DNA from: an uncultured Eubacteriales bacterium
GTDB lineage: Bacteria > Bacillota > Clostridia > Lachnospirales > Lachnospiraceae
Assembly: GCA_949283695.1 (NCBI GenBank)
Contig: CASDTX010000055.1
Coordinates: 1-64,000, forward strand
Length of the DNA stretch: 64,000 nucleotides
Direction: 5' to 3'
Below are positions 35,386 to 44,169 of the stretch, piece after piece (the first letter of the stretch is position 1; every line of letters starts with the position of its first letter). A program made the translations under genes and the position numbers. The notes beneath the pieces were generated by a model. The model was not told where the DNA came from. It saw only the letters and a list, made by a program, of their open reading frames with translations, and searched no databases.

Positions 35386-36159
35386 ATGAAAATAGCAGTT
35401 GTAACAGGTGCATCATCCGGAATGGGGCGTGAGTTTGCCGTCCGGCTGGGATATTTCTATCGGAATCTGGACGAGATCTGGGTGATTGCCAGAAGGAGGG
35501 AAAGGCTGGAGCGGCTGAATCTGGCCAGCCGCGTTCCCATCCGGATCTTTGCCGGTGATCTGATGAAAAAGGCAGTCTATAAAGAATATCACAAGACGCT
35601 CAGAGAACTTGGGCCGGAGGTACGAGTGCTTGTGAACGCAGCCGGATTCGGCAAATCGGGCACCTTCTGTGATATCGCAGAGGAAGACCGGAAGGTTCAG
35701 ACGGATATGATTGATTTGAACTGCCGGGCTCTGACGCGGATGACCCAGATGACGCTGCCGTATATGGGAATGGGAAGCCGGATCATCAATCTGGCCTCCG
35801 CGGCCGCTTTCTGTCCCCAGGCCGGATTTGCAGTTTATGCGGCAACCAAAGCATATGTTCTAAGCTTTTCCAGAGCGCTTGGCGCGGAGCTGAAATGCCG
35901 GGGGATCTCTGTCACCGCAGTCTGTCCCGGTCCTGTAGACACAGAATTCTTCAAAGTCAGCGGGCCGCTCAGCAGTTCGCTGAAGAAATTAACCCTTGCA
36001 AAGGCCCCGGACGTTGTCCGCCAGGCGCTCCGGGACAGCCGAAGACGGCGGCCTGTATCGGTGTACGGGATGCCGATGAAAGCGGCACGGGCAGGGGCAA
36101 AGCTGGTTCCCCACAGTCTGATACTGAGAGCAGAGGAGAGTTTACTGTACGATGAATAA
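35386..36159 (+). CDS. Short-chain dehydrogenase/reductase
   Basis: 257-residue SDR. The Rossmann motif is TGASSGMG (residues 7-14), NAAG follows near 84, and the active-site YxxxK is YAATK near 154; PGPVDTEF is the conserved loop after strand six. It carries a basic C-terminus. Substrate unknown. ATG at 35386 is preferred over GTG at 35377 because of the ribosome site AAGAAAAGG. It overlaps the next gene by 8 bases. Confidence 0.9.
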   Translation: MKIAVVTGASSGMGREFAVRLGYFYRNLDEIWVIARRRERLERLNLASRVPIRIFAGDLMKKAVYKEYHKTLRELGPEVRVLVNAAGFGKSGTFCDIAEEDRKVQTDMIDLNCRALTRMTQMTLPYMGMGSRIINLASAAAFCPQAGFAVYAATKAYVLSFSRALGAELKCRGISVTAVCPGPVDTEFFKVSGPLSSSLKKLTLAKAPDVVRQALRDSRRRRPVSVYGMPMKAARAGAKLVPHSLILRAEESLLYDE

Positions 36160-36730
36160 AGTTGAGAAAGGCACTCCAGGATATCTGGATTATAAGAGAA
36201 AAGCAGAGATTATACGAACCATCATTTATTTCGGCATCGTGGCCGCGGTCTTCTTCCTGGGATATTTCCAGACGGGAAGCAGACTGAACATGCTGACTGT
36301 GGTCGCGGTTCTTGGCTGTCTGCCGGCATCCAAAGCACTGGTGGGGGTGATTGCCAGACTTCCTTATCATTCCATTGATCAGAAGACCGTGGATGACATC
36401 CGGTCGAAGACGCCCCACCTGACGGTGGCTTATGATATGGTGATCACAAGCAGGGAGAAGATCATGCCCCTGGACTGCATCGTCATATCCGGCCACAACA
36501 TTTTCGGATATACACATTATGATAAGGTGAATACTTCCGAACTGGCAAAGCATATTTCATCAACACTGAAGAGTAATCAGTATTCCGGGCTGACAGTCCG
36601 GGTCTTAAATGAATATCGTCCGTTTATCACAAGAGCGGAAGGACTGGACCATATCGCAGCGGTGGAGAAGGAGGATACGCGGGAGCTGGAAGAGGAAGTA
36701 CGCGCGCTGATCCTCACGCTCTCCATGTGA
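36152..36730 (+). CDS. Hypothetical membrane protein, 192 residues
   Basis: Two adjacent hydrophobic segments (about residues 22-42 and 45-66) are followed by a soluble domain with a helical, Glu/Arg-rich end. I do not recognise the family with certainty; the sequence resembles uncharacterised proteins found in related clostridia before a pseudouridine synthase gene. It overlaps the SDR gene by 8 bases and precedes the RluA-type gene by 42, so it is probably co-expressed. Function unknown. Confidence 0.78.
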   Translation: MNKVEKGTPGYLDYKRKAEIIRTIIYFGIVAAVFFLGYFQTGSRLNMLTVVAVLGCLPASKALVGVIARLPYHSIDQKTVDDIRSKTPHLTVAYDMVITSREKIMPLDCIVISGHNIFGYTHYDKVNTSELAKHISSTLKSNQYSGLTVRVLNEYRPFITRAEGLDHIAAVEKEDTRELEEEVRALILTLSM

Positions 36731-36772
36731 GACAGGTCCGAGTATGAATGGGATGAAGGAGAGAAGAGCGGC

Positions 36773-37792
36773 ATGAAAGAACTGATGATCCGCCCAAACG
36801 AGGCCGGACAGCGGCTGGACAAATTTCTGGCGAAATATATGGACCGCGCGCCGAAAAGCTTCTTCTATAAGATGATGCGCAAGAAAAATATTACGCTGAA
36901 CGGAAGAAAGGCTGCCGGGAATGAACAGCTTCAGGAGGGGGATGTGGTGAAGTTATTTCTCTCGGACGAGACCATCGAGAACTTTTCTTCGTATCGCTTG
37001 GCAGCAGGCGCTCTGCAGCAGGCGTCATTTCCGTCGGCCAAAAGCACAGGGATCCGGCTGGAGATCTTATATGAAGACGCACATACGGTTTTCATCAATA
37101 AACCTGCAGGCATGCTGTCTCAGAAAGCGGCTCCGGAGGATGTTTCTCTGGTGGAGCATCTGACGGCTTATCTTCTGGAATCCGGGCAGATCACGGCGGA
37201 GGAACTGCGGACCTTCCGGCCCTCCATCTGCAACCGGCTGGACCGCAATACAAGCGGCATCGTAGCGGCCGGGAAGTCTCTGGCCGCGCTTCAGGAACTG
37301 GGCAGGATGTTCCGGGAACGGGACTTAAGAAAATATTATCTCTGTCTTGTGAAAGGCAGGGTACCCGAAAAGCGGAGGATCAGCGGATGGATCGTGAAAG
37401 ATGAACGGCGGAATCAGGTCACGGTCACGGAAGAAAAGACAGCGGGGGCATCCCGGATTGAAACAGAATACCGTCCAGTCAGCCGGGGAGAAAGTCTGAC
37501 GCTTCTGGAGGTCCATCTGATTACCGGGAAGACCCATCAGATCCGGGCTCATCTGGCCTCTGAGGGGTATCCGCTGATCGGGGACTATAAGTATGGAGAC
37601 CGCCGGGAGAACGAACGGTTCCGAAGGAAATACGGTCTGTCCTCCCAGCTTCTGCACGCGGCCAGACTCTGTATGCCCCAGTGCAGCGGGGCACTGGCGG
37701 AGCTGTCGGGGAAAGAGATCAGGGCCCCGCTGCCGGAACTGTTCGAACAGATCTGCCGCGGCCAGGGAATCGAATTGCCGGGCGGAAAATAA
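36773..37792 (+). CDS. RluA family pseudouridine synthase with S4 domain
   Basis: 339-residue RluC/RluD-type enzyme. The S4 domain (NEAGQRLDKFLAKYM...KNITLNGRKA) is followed by the catalytic NRLDRNTSGIV near residue 152 with the nucleophile Asp, and by THQIRAHL and GYPLIGDYKYG. The usual HRLD is NRLD here, which is a tolerated variant. Likely modifies 23S rRNA uridines; the exact sites are not determined. Confidence 0.93.
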   Translation: MKELMIRPNEAGQRLDKFLAKYMDRAPKSFFYKMMRKKNITLNGRKAAGNEQLQEGDVVKLFLSDETIENFSSYRLAAGALQQASFPSAKSTGIRLEILYEDAHTVFINKPAGMLSQKAAPEDVSLVEHLTAYLLESGQITAEELRTFRPSICNRLDRNTSGIVAAGKSLAALQELGRMFRERDLRKYYLCLVKGRVPEKRRISGWIVKDERRNQVTVTEEKTAGASRIETEYRPVSRGESLTLLEVHLITGKTHQIRAHLASEGYPLIGDYKYGDRRENERFRRKYGLSSQLLHAARLCMPQCSGALAELSGKEIRAPLPELFEQICRGQGIELPGGK

Positions 37793-37829
37793 CAGAGAAA
37801 GCAGCAGACAGGACAAAGGAGGATATAGA

Positions 37830-38363
37830 ATGGCCACATGGAATTCAAGAGGACTGCGCGGTTCTACCCTGGAGGAATTCATCAATCATACGAATGAACG
37901 GTATTCGGAGATGGGGCTGGCGCTGATCCAGAAGATTCCGACTCCGATTACGCCGGTGAAGATCGATCAGGAGAACCGGCAGATCACCCTGGCTTATTTT
38001 GACAAGGTCAGTACCGTGGACTATATCGGAGCTGTGCAGGGGATCCCGGTCTGCTTTGACGCAAAAGAGTGCAGTGTGGATACATTTCCCCTGCAGAACG
38101 TACATGAACACCAGCTGGCATTCATGCGGAAATTCGAGAGCCAGGGCGGAGTCGCCTTTCTGCTGATTTATTACAGCACGAGAGAAGAACTCTATTATAT
38201 GCGGTATGAGCAGATCCAGAAGTTCTGGGACAGGGCAGCTTCCGGCGGACGTAAAAGCTTCCGCTATGAGGAACTGGAACCCGGATGGTTCATGGAACTT
38301 AAGAACGGATATTTCGTGCCGTATCTGGAAGCTGTCCAGAAAGATCTGGATCTCAGGGATTGA
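37830..38363 (+). CDS. recU: Holliday junction resolvase RecU
   Basis: Firmicute Holliday-junction endonuclease. N-terminal motif WNSRGLRGSTLEEFINHTNERY, the catalytic block VDYIGAVQGIPVCFDAKEC (Asp, Glu and Lys of the PD-(D/E)XK fold) and FLLIYYS are in place. 177 residues. ATG at 37830 follows a near-perfect AAAGGAGG; longer upstream starts are rejected. The final TGA codon overlaps the -35 box of the his operon promoter. Confidence 0.9.
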   Translation: MATWNSRGLRGSTLEEFINHTNERYSEMGLALIQKIPTPITPVKIDQENRQITLAYFDKVSTVDYIGAVQGIPVCFDAKECSVDTFPLQNVHEHQLAFMRKFESQGGVAFLLIYYSTREELYYMRYEQIQKFWDRAASGGRKSFRYEELEPGWFMELKNGYFVPYLEAVQKDLDLRD

Positions 38364-38388
38364 CAGGAAAAAGGAAAGTCCGTATAAT
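38360..38388 (+). promoter_or_regulatory. Perfect sigma-A promoter of the his operon
   Basis: TTGACA (38360-38365) and TATAAT (38383-38388) with a 17-base spacer, an exact consensus match. The -35 box overlaps the recU stop codon. Transcription should begin near 38395, about 43 bases before hisZ. Confidence 0.9.
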
Positions 38389-38402
38389 AGCAGGAGAATT
38401 TA

Positions 38403-38411
38403 ATGCATTAG
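38403..38411 (+). other. Minimal Met-His-stop reading frame in the his leader
   Basis: ATG CAT TAG lies 27 bases before hisZ and its only sense codon after Met is histidine. The apparent ribosome site AGGAG (38392-38396) falls at or before the predicted transcript start, so translation would be near-leaderless. A regulatory role is speculative. Confidence 0.2.
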
Positions 38412-38437
38412 CACGGTAAAGTGAAAGGGGCATCTTT

Positions 38438-39691
38438 ATGGAACGAAAATTACATACTCCGGAAGGAGTACGGGATATCTACGGCAGAGAATGTGAAACA
38501 AAACTTGCGATTCAGAAAAAACTCAGCACGGTACTGCATCTGTATGGATATCATGACATACAGACGCCCTCGTTTGAATATTACGATGTGTTCCGCGAGG
38601 AGATCGGGTCTGCCACGACACAGGAGCTGTATAAGTTCTTTGACCGGGACGGCAGTATCCTTGCGCTGCGGCCGGATATTACTCCGTCTGTGGCAAGAGC
38701 GGCTGCCACGCTGTTCGAGCGAAAGGATTTCCCGGTCAGGCTCTGCTATGCGGGCAATACCTTTATCAATCATTCCAGTTATCAGGGAAGACTGAAAGAA
38801 AACACACAGCTTGGGGCAGAGCTGATCGGCCTGGATTCCATCGAGGCGGATGCGGAACTGATCGCCATGGTTGTGGACAGCCTGAAGAAAGTCGGACTGA
38901 AGGAATTCCAGGTAAGCGTGGGCCATGTGGATTTTATTCAGAGTCTTATGGACGCCGCGGAACTGAACGAGGAGCAGAGCGCGGAGATCCGGAGCCTGAT
39001 TTTCAACCGGAATTTCTTCGGGGTGGATGAGATCCTGGAAGGATACCAGGTGAAGAAAAGCGTCAGAGATGCATTCCGTCTTCTGCCGGAACTGACAGGC
39101 GGTGAAGAGATCCTGGAGGAAGCGCTCAGAGCGGCGCCGGATTCGAGCGCGCGGCACGCGGTGAACAGACTCCGGAAGATCTATCATCTTCTGCAGCTGT
39201 ACGGAGCTGAAGATCATATTACATTTGATATGAGCATGAGCGGAACTTATGGCTACTATACGGGGATCATCTTCCGGGCCTATACATACGGAACCGGAGA
39301 CGCGGTTGTGCGGGGAGGCCGTTATGATCATCTGCTGGAGAAGTTTGGGAAAAACACCCCGTCCATCGGGTTCGCGGTCATTCTGGATGAGCTGATGAGC
39401 GCTCTGAGACGGCAGAACGTCCCTGTCCGCACGATCCTTCAGAATCTGATCGTGTACACAGAGGCGACAGAGGAGGCGGCGGTCCGTCTGGCCTGCACAT
39501 TCCGGGAAAAGGGCCGGAACATTGAGCTGGTCAAGAGAGATTCCCGGGAAGACAGGGACAAATACGAGTCTTACGCAAGACACCGGTCGGCAGGGGCGCT
39601 GCTCTTTTTCAGAGATGATCAGAAAATCGAGGTGGTCAATCTGGAGAACGGCGAAGAGAAAATGATAGAAACCGGGAAAAGCCCGGACTAA
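38438..39691 (+). CDS. hisZ: ATP phosphoribosyltransferase regulatory subunit
   Basis: HisRS-like paralogue that partners the short-form HisG in the first step of histidine synthesis. The 417-residue protein has class II aminoacyl-tRNA synthetase motifs 2 and 3 in degenerate form (RPDITPSVARAAATLF; YTGIIFRAYTYGTGDAVVRGGRYD) but lacks the tRNA-binding domain. Starts at ATG 38438 with AAAGGGG seven bases upstream. First gene of hisZGDB-IE. Confidence 0.95.
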   Translation: MERKLHTPEGVRDIYGRECETKLAIQKKLSTVLHLYGYHDIQTPSFEYYDVFREEIGSATTQELYKFFDRDGSILALRPDITPSVARAAATLFERKDFPVRLCYAGNTFINHSSYQGRLKENTQLGAELIGLDSIEADAELIAMVVDSLKKVGLKEFQVSVGHVDFIQSLMDAAELNEEQSAEIRSLIFNRNFFGVDEILEGYQVKKSVRDAFRLLPELTGGEEILEEALRAAPDSSARHAVNRLRKIYHLLQLYGAEDHITFDMSMSGTYGYYTGIIFRAYTYGTGDAVVRGGRYDHLLEKFGKNTPSIGFAVILDELMSALRRQNVPVRTILQNLIVYTEATEEAAVRLACTFREKGRNIELVKRDSREDRDKYESYARHRSAGALLFFRDDQKIEVVNLENGEEKMIETGKSPD

Positions 39692-39706
39692 AGGAGCGTA
39701 TGGCTG

Positions 39707-40354
39707 ATGAGATATCTTACATTTGCCCTCACAAAGGGAAGACTTGCAAAGAAGACACTGGAGATGCTGGAACACCTGGGAATTACCTGTGACGAGATGA
39801 AGGATAAGGATTCCAGGAAACTGATTTTCACGAATGAGGAACTGAAGCTGAAGTTCTTTCTCGCCAAGGGTCCGGATGTTCCGACCTATGTAGAATACGG
39901 CGCGGCAGATATCGGTGTAGTAGGAAAGGATACGATTATTGAGGAGGGCCGGAAGGTCCATGAAGTACTGGATCTGGGATTCGGCAAATGCCGGATGTGT
40001 GTCTGCGGATACGAGAAGACGGCAGAGCTCTTGAAACATCACGAGCTCATCCGCGTGGCCACCAAATACCCGAAAATTGCCAAAGATTATTTCTATAATA
40101 AGAGACATCAGACGGTTGAGATTATCAAGATGAACGGTTCCATCGAGCTGGCTCCCATCGTCGGACTCTCAGAGGTGATCGTGGATATCGTGGAGACCGG
40201 CTCTACTTTGAAGGAAAACGGGCTCGTTGTCCTGGAAGAGGTGTGCCCTCTTTCTGCCCGTATGATCGTGAACCCGGTCAGTCTGCGGATGGAGAACGAG
40301 CGGATTAAGAAGCTGATCGCAGACCTGAAACGTCTGCTGCAGGAGGAAGAATAA
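39707..40354 (+). CDS. hisG: ATP phosphoribosyltransferase catalytic subunit (short form)
   Basis: Catalyses ATP + PRPP to phosphoribosyl-ATP. At 215 residues it is the short form that needs HisZ. Family signs: FALTKGRLAKKTLEML, VVGKDTI, and the PRPP-binding EVIVDIVETGSTLKENGL. It lacks the C-terminal histidine-feedback domain of long HisG, so regulation depends on HisZ. Placed 15 bases after hisZ and immediately before hisD. Confidence 0.97.
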   Translation: MRYLTFALTKGRLAKKTLEMLEHLGITCDEMKDKDSRKLIFTNEELKLKFFLAKGPDVPTYVEYGAADIGVVGKDTIIEEGRKVHEVLDLGFGKCRMCVCGYEKTAELLKHHELIRVATKYPKIAKDYFYNKRHQTVEIIKMNGSIELAPIVGLSEVIVDIVETGSTLKENGLVVLEEVCPLSARMIVNPVSLRMENERIKKLIADLKRLLQEEE

Positions 40355-41653
40355 ATGCGAATTGAGAAACTGGATCAAAACACAAGGAAAAATCTGCTGG
40401 AGGATCTGTTAAAACGCAGTCCCAACAGCTATGGAGCTTATGAGAAACAGGTGCAGGAAATCCTGGAAGCCGTAAAAGAGCGGAAGGACGAGGCACTTTT
40501 CGACTATACAGAGCGTTTCGACGGGGTGAAGATCAGCGCGGAAACGATCCGTGTGACAGAGGAGGAGATCCGGGAAGCTTACGCTCAGGTGGATCCTTCC
40601 CTGATCGATGTGATCCGCAAATCTCTGAAGAACATTGAGGCTTATCACGCGAAACAGATGCAGTACAGCTGGTTTGACAGCAAACCGGACGGCACCATTC
40701 TGGGACAGAAGATCACAGCCCTCCACCGGGTGGGCGTATATGTACCCGGGGGAAAAGCGGCTTATCCGTCTTCGGTGCTCATGAATGTGATGCCGGCGAA
40801 AGTGGCGGGCGTGGATGAGATCGTTATGACCACACCGCCGGGCAAAGACGGAAAAGTCACTCCCACCACTCTGGTTGCTGCGAAAGAAGCCGGTGTGGAT
40901 CAGATCTATAAGGCAGGGGGCGCCCAGGCGATCGGGGCTCTGGCGTATGGAACGGAAAGTATTCCGAAGGTGGACAAGATCGTGGGACCCGGCAATATCT
41001 ATGTGGCGCTTGCCAAGAAGGCAGTCTACGGACATGTGAGCATTGATTCCATCGCAGGCCCCAGTGAAATCCTTGTCCTTGCGGACGAGACGGCCAATCC
41101 CCGCTATGTGGCGGCGGATCTGCTCTCCCAGGCAGAGCATGATGAGCTGGCCAGCGCGATCCTGGTGACGACCAGCATGGAACTGGCTGAGAAGGTCTCT
41201 GCGTGGACAGACACGTTTGTCCGGGAGCTTTCCAGAGGAGAAATCATCCAGAAATCACTGGATAACTATGGCCATATTCTGGTGGCGGACACGCTGGAGG
41301 ATGCAATTGACGCAGCCAATGAGATCGCGTCCGAGCACTTGGAGATCGTGACTGCGGATCCATTTGAGGTGATGACGAAAATCCGGAATGCAGGGGCGAT
41401 CTTTATCGGCGAATATTCCAGTGAGCCGCTGGGAGATTATTTCGCAGGACCTAATCATGTCCTTCCCACCAACGGCACGGCCAAGTTCTTCTCGCCGCTG
41501 TCAGTGGATGACTTCATTAAGAAGTCCAGCATTATCTCTTATTCGAAGAGTGCGCTGGAGAAGATCCATACAGACATCGAGCGGTTCGCAGAGGCAGAGC
41601 ACCTGACTGCGCACGCGAATTCGATCCGTGTACGCTTCGACGGGAAAGAATAG
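40355..41653 (+). CDS. hisD: Histidinol dehydrogenase
   Basis: Last step of histidine synthesis: NAD-dependent oxidation of histidinol to histidine. 432 residues. Motifs include VGVYVPGGKAAYPSSVLMNVMPA, GPGNIYVALAKK, the zinc-binding DLLSQAEHDELA and the GPNHVLPT active-site region. The ATG begins directly after the hisG stop; the RBS is within the hisG end (AGGAGGAAG). Confidence 0.98.
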   Translation: MRIEKLDQNTRKNLLEDLLKRSPNSYGAYEKQVQEILEAVKERKDEALFDYTERFDGVKISAETIRVTEEEIREAYAQVDPSLIDVIRKSLKNIEAYHAKQMQYSWFDSKPDGTILGQKITALHRVGVYVPGGKAAYPSSVLMNVMPAKVAGVDEIVMTTPPGKDGKVTPTTLVAAKEAGVDQIYKAGGAQAIGALAYGTESIPKVDKIVGPGNIYVALAKKAVYGHVSIDSIAGPSEILVLADETANPRYVAADLLSQAEHDELASAILVTTSMELAEKVSAWTDTFVRELSRGEIIQKSLDNYGHILVADTLEDAIDAANEIASEHLEIVTADPFEVMTKIRNAGAIFIGEYSSEPLGDYFAGPNHVLPTNGTAKFFSPLSVDDFIKKSSIISYSKSALEKIHTDIERFAEAEHLTAHANSIRVRFDGKE

Positions 41654-41667
41654 CGGGAGGAAGAACG

Positions 41668-42258
41668 ATGGAGAACAGAATCGGGACATGTACCAGGAAG
41701 ACGAAAGAGACAGAGATCACCCTGGGCATCAATCTGGATGGGACAGGAAAGAATCAGATTGATACAGGAATCGCGTTCTTTGATCATATGCTGGACGGAT
41801 TTGCCCGTCACGGACTTTTTGACCTGGAGGTACAGGTGAAGGGCGATCTTCAGGTGGACAGTCACCATACCATCGAGGATACGGGGATCGTGCTCGGCCA
41901 GGCGATCGCACAGGCGCTGGGAGATAAGGCGGGGATCCGGCGTTACGGATACTTTATCCTGCCCATGGACGAGACGCTGGCGCTGGCCGCGGTGGATCTG
42001 TCCGGCCGGCCGTATCTGAAATACCAGGCTGACTTTACTGTGCCGCAGCTGGGAACCATGGATACGGAGATGGTCCGCGAATTCTTCTATGCCGTATCCT
42101 ACAGTGCTGCCATGAACCTTCATCTGAAGATTCTGGAAGAGGGCAACAATCATCATATGGCGGAGGCGCTGTTCAAAGCTTTTGGAAAGGCACTTGATAT
42201 GGCGGTGTCGGAAGAACCCCGCATCAAAGAAGTATGGTCCACGAAAGGATCACTTTAG
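41668..42258 (+). CDS. hisB: Imidazoleglycerol-phosphate dehydratase
   Basis: Dehydrates imidazoleglycerol phosphate. The 196-residue monofunctional enzyme has the Mn-binding motifs [13 protein letters not shown] and DSHHTIED, and the C-terminal [17 protein letters not shown]. It has no histidinol-phosphatase domain, so that step must be done by another enzyme. 14 bases after hisD. Confidence 0.97.
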   Translation: MENRIGTCTRKTKETEITLGINLDGTGKNQIDTGIAFFDHMLDGFARHGLFDLEVQVKGDLQVDSHHTIEDTGIVLGQAIAQALGDKAGIRRYGYFILPMDETLALAAVDLSGRPYLKYQADFTVPQLGTMDTEMVREFFYAVSYSAAMNLHLKILEEGNNHHMAEALFKAFGKALDMAVSEEPRIKEVWSTKGSL

Positions 42259-42311
42259 AATACAGAGCGCAGACGGAAACGACGTCTGCAGAAGAAGGAG
42301 ATAAGAGATAC

Positions 42312-43595
42312 ATGAGTTATAAGAGACTGACCCCATGCATCTTTATTGCTGAGGGGAAAGCAGTGACATGGTTTGACGACAGAACGGTTCTGTCAAATGA
42401 CGTTGCGGCGCTGGCAAAGCATTATTGTGAGCGGGGTGCTGACGAGCTGATTGTCTTCGATCTGTCGAATACAGATGAAGAGCATGAGGAATCTATTAAT
42501 CTGATCCGAAAGATCAGCAAGGTTGTCACGGTTCCCATGATCGCCGGCGGCAATATCCGCAGAGCGGAGGATGTGAAGAAATTCCTCTATGCGGGGGCAA
42601 AGAGAGCGATCCTGAATCTTTCAAAAGCGGTCTCTGCCGATCTGATCGAAGAGGTTTCCAAACGCTTCGGAAAGGAGAGAATCGCGGTTTCGCTGAATGA
42701 CTTCGACGCACTGTTCAAGCAGCAGCACCTGATCGAGGCTTTCAGCACAGAGATCGTGTTCATGCACAGACTGGATCTGAATTCGGTTGTCAATGTGACG
42801 CAGATCCCCTGTGTGGTTATCACAGATACAATGGAACAGAACGAGATCCTGCAGATCTTGAAAAGCAGCGGGGTAAAAGGAATCTCCGGACGCTTCATCA
42901 GCAGCCTGAATATGGACTTCAATGTGTTCAAGGAAATCTGCGCGGACGCGGGAATCCAGATGACCTCTTTCGAAAGTATTATGGATTTTTCAGAGTTTAA
43001 GCTGAATGATCAGGGCCTGATTCCGGTGATTGTTCAGGACTACAAGACCAACGAAGTCTTGATGATGGCTTACATGAATGAGGAAGCCTTCGAGAATACC
43101 GTGAAGACGGGGAGAATGACCTATTACAGCCGCAGCAGGCAGTGCCAGTGGGTGAAAGGAGAGACATCCGGACATTACCAGTATGTCAAATCCATCTCCG
43201 CAGACTGTGACAGAGATACCCTTCTGGCAAAGGTAGAGCAAGTAGGAGCTGCGTGCCACACGGGCAATCGGTCCTGTTTCTATACAACCATTGTCGGGAC
43301 GGATTATGACACGAAGAATCCGCATCAGGTCTTCGAATCCGTCTACAATACGATCCTGGACCGCCGGGAGAATCCGAAAGAGGGATCCTATACCAATTAC
43401 CTGTTTGAGAAAGGCCTGGACAAGATCCTGAAGAAAGTAGGGGAGGAAGCCACGGAGATCGTAATCGCCGCGAAGAATCCGAACCCGGAAGAAATAAAAT
43501 ACGAGATTGCGGATTTCCTCTATCACGCGATGGTGCTTATGGCTGAGCGCGGGGTAACCTGGGAGGACATTACCGAAGAGTTGGCAGAGCGCTGA
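42312..43595 (+). CDS. hisIE: HisIE with an N-terminal HisA/HisF-like domain
   Basis: Carries out steps 2 and 3 of histidine synthesis. Residues about 230-335 are the HisI cyclohydrolase ([36 protein letters not shown]) and about 340-427 the HisE pyrophosphohydrolase ([14 protein letters not shown]). Residues 1-225 are an extra TIM-barrel domain like HisA/His[30 protein letters not shown] retains a phosphate-binding loop, but the first-strand catalytic Asp is missing (CIFIAEGK) and the final GG motif is altered. It may be non-catalytic. ATG at 42312 follows AAGGAG. Confidence 0.92.
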   Translation: MSYKRLTPCIFIAEGKAVTWFDDRTVLSNDVAALAKHYCERGADELIVFDLSNTDEEHEESINLIRKISKVVTVPMIAGGNIRRAEDVKKFLYAGAKRAILNLSKAVSADLIEEVSKRFGKERIAVSLNDFDALFKQQHLIEAFSTEIVFMHRLDLNSVVNVTQIPCVVITDTMEQNEILQILKSSGVKGISGRFISSLNMDFNVFKEICADAGIQMTSFESIMDFSEFKLNDQGLIPVIVQDYKTNEVLMMAYMNEEAFENTVKTGRMTYYSRSRQCQWVKGETSGHYQYVKSISADCDRDTLLAKVEQVGAACHTGNRSCFYTTIVGTDYDTKNPHQVFESVYNTILDRRENPKEGSYTNYLFEKGLDKILKKVGEEATEIVIAAKNPNPEEIKYEIADFLYHAMVLMAERGVTWEDITEELAER

Positions 43596-43610
43596 TGCGC
43601 GCTTCATCTG

Positions 43611-43657
43611 ATTCAGCTGTCTGCAGAGAGAACGATTCTTTCTGCAGACAGCTGAAT
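43611..43657 (+). terminator. Terminator of the his operon
   Basis: ATTCAGCTGTCTGCAGA (43611-43627) is perfectly complementary to 43641-43657 (17-bp stem, 13-base loop), followed by CGTTTCT. Confidence 0.75.
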
Positions 43658-43733
43658 TCGTTTCTGGCAGAATCATAATCAACAGCGGCCGCTGCATAAA
43701 ATATCACAAGGAATGATTGATGGAAGGCGTCTC

Positions 43734-44054
43734 ATGAATGAATCGGAAGCGCGCCGCCGGGAGCTGCTCCGGCAGACGCGGAAACTTTATCACGACCGGC
43801 AGGATATTCCTGCCGTACATCCCAGATACGGGCGAATCTACCACTCTCTGTATGAGAGTGACACAGAGCTGGCGGAACACTCCTCTGGCAGCTTCTATAC
43901 AAGACTCGTGATCGGAATTCTCTGTTTCGTCTGCTTTGTTTACATGGATCAGAGCCGGGCCAGCGTGGCGGAAGTGAACAGTACGGCGATCGTAGAACAG
44001 ATCGAGAAAGATCTGGATCCGGAAGTGATCCAGGAGGTATGGAATTCTTTGTGA
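43734..44054 (+). CDS. Hypothetical membrane protein, 106 residues
   Basis: A small protein with a charged N-terminal half (ARRRELLRQTRKLYHDRQD, then HPRYGRIYHSLYES) and one membrane segment near residues 63-80 (FYTRLVIGILCFVCFVYMD), ending in an acidic helix. The ATG at 43734 (GGAAGG upstream) is preferred to one at 43713. I do not recognise a family. It stands alone between the his terminator and the GH13 gene. Confidence 0.7.
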   Translation: MNESEARRRELLRQTRKLYHDRQDIPAVHPRYGRIYHSLYESDTELAEHSSGSFYTRLVIGILCFVCFVYMDQSRASVAEVNSTAIVEQIEKDLDPEVIQEVWNSL

Positions 44055-44169
44055 AATGAAAGGAGAAAAGAATCGAAAACAGAAGCGAAATATTGTAGAA
44101 TAGAGAAAACGGGAATGCAGGCCTGAGAAAAACAGTGCGATATTTCCGGGATACGGAGGAAGAAAGAAG

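Noticed and set aside
38389-38437. T-box or long attenuator leader before hisZ
   Set aside because: The leader is only about 43 bases, too short for a T-box, and has no terminator hairpin.
38450-40108. 552-codon open frame on the minus strand opposite hisZ/hisG
   Set aside because: It covers the strongly conserved hisZ-hisG genes antisense, has no recognisable domain and no ribosome site; long antisense frames are common in this codon usage.
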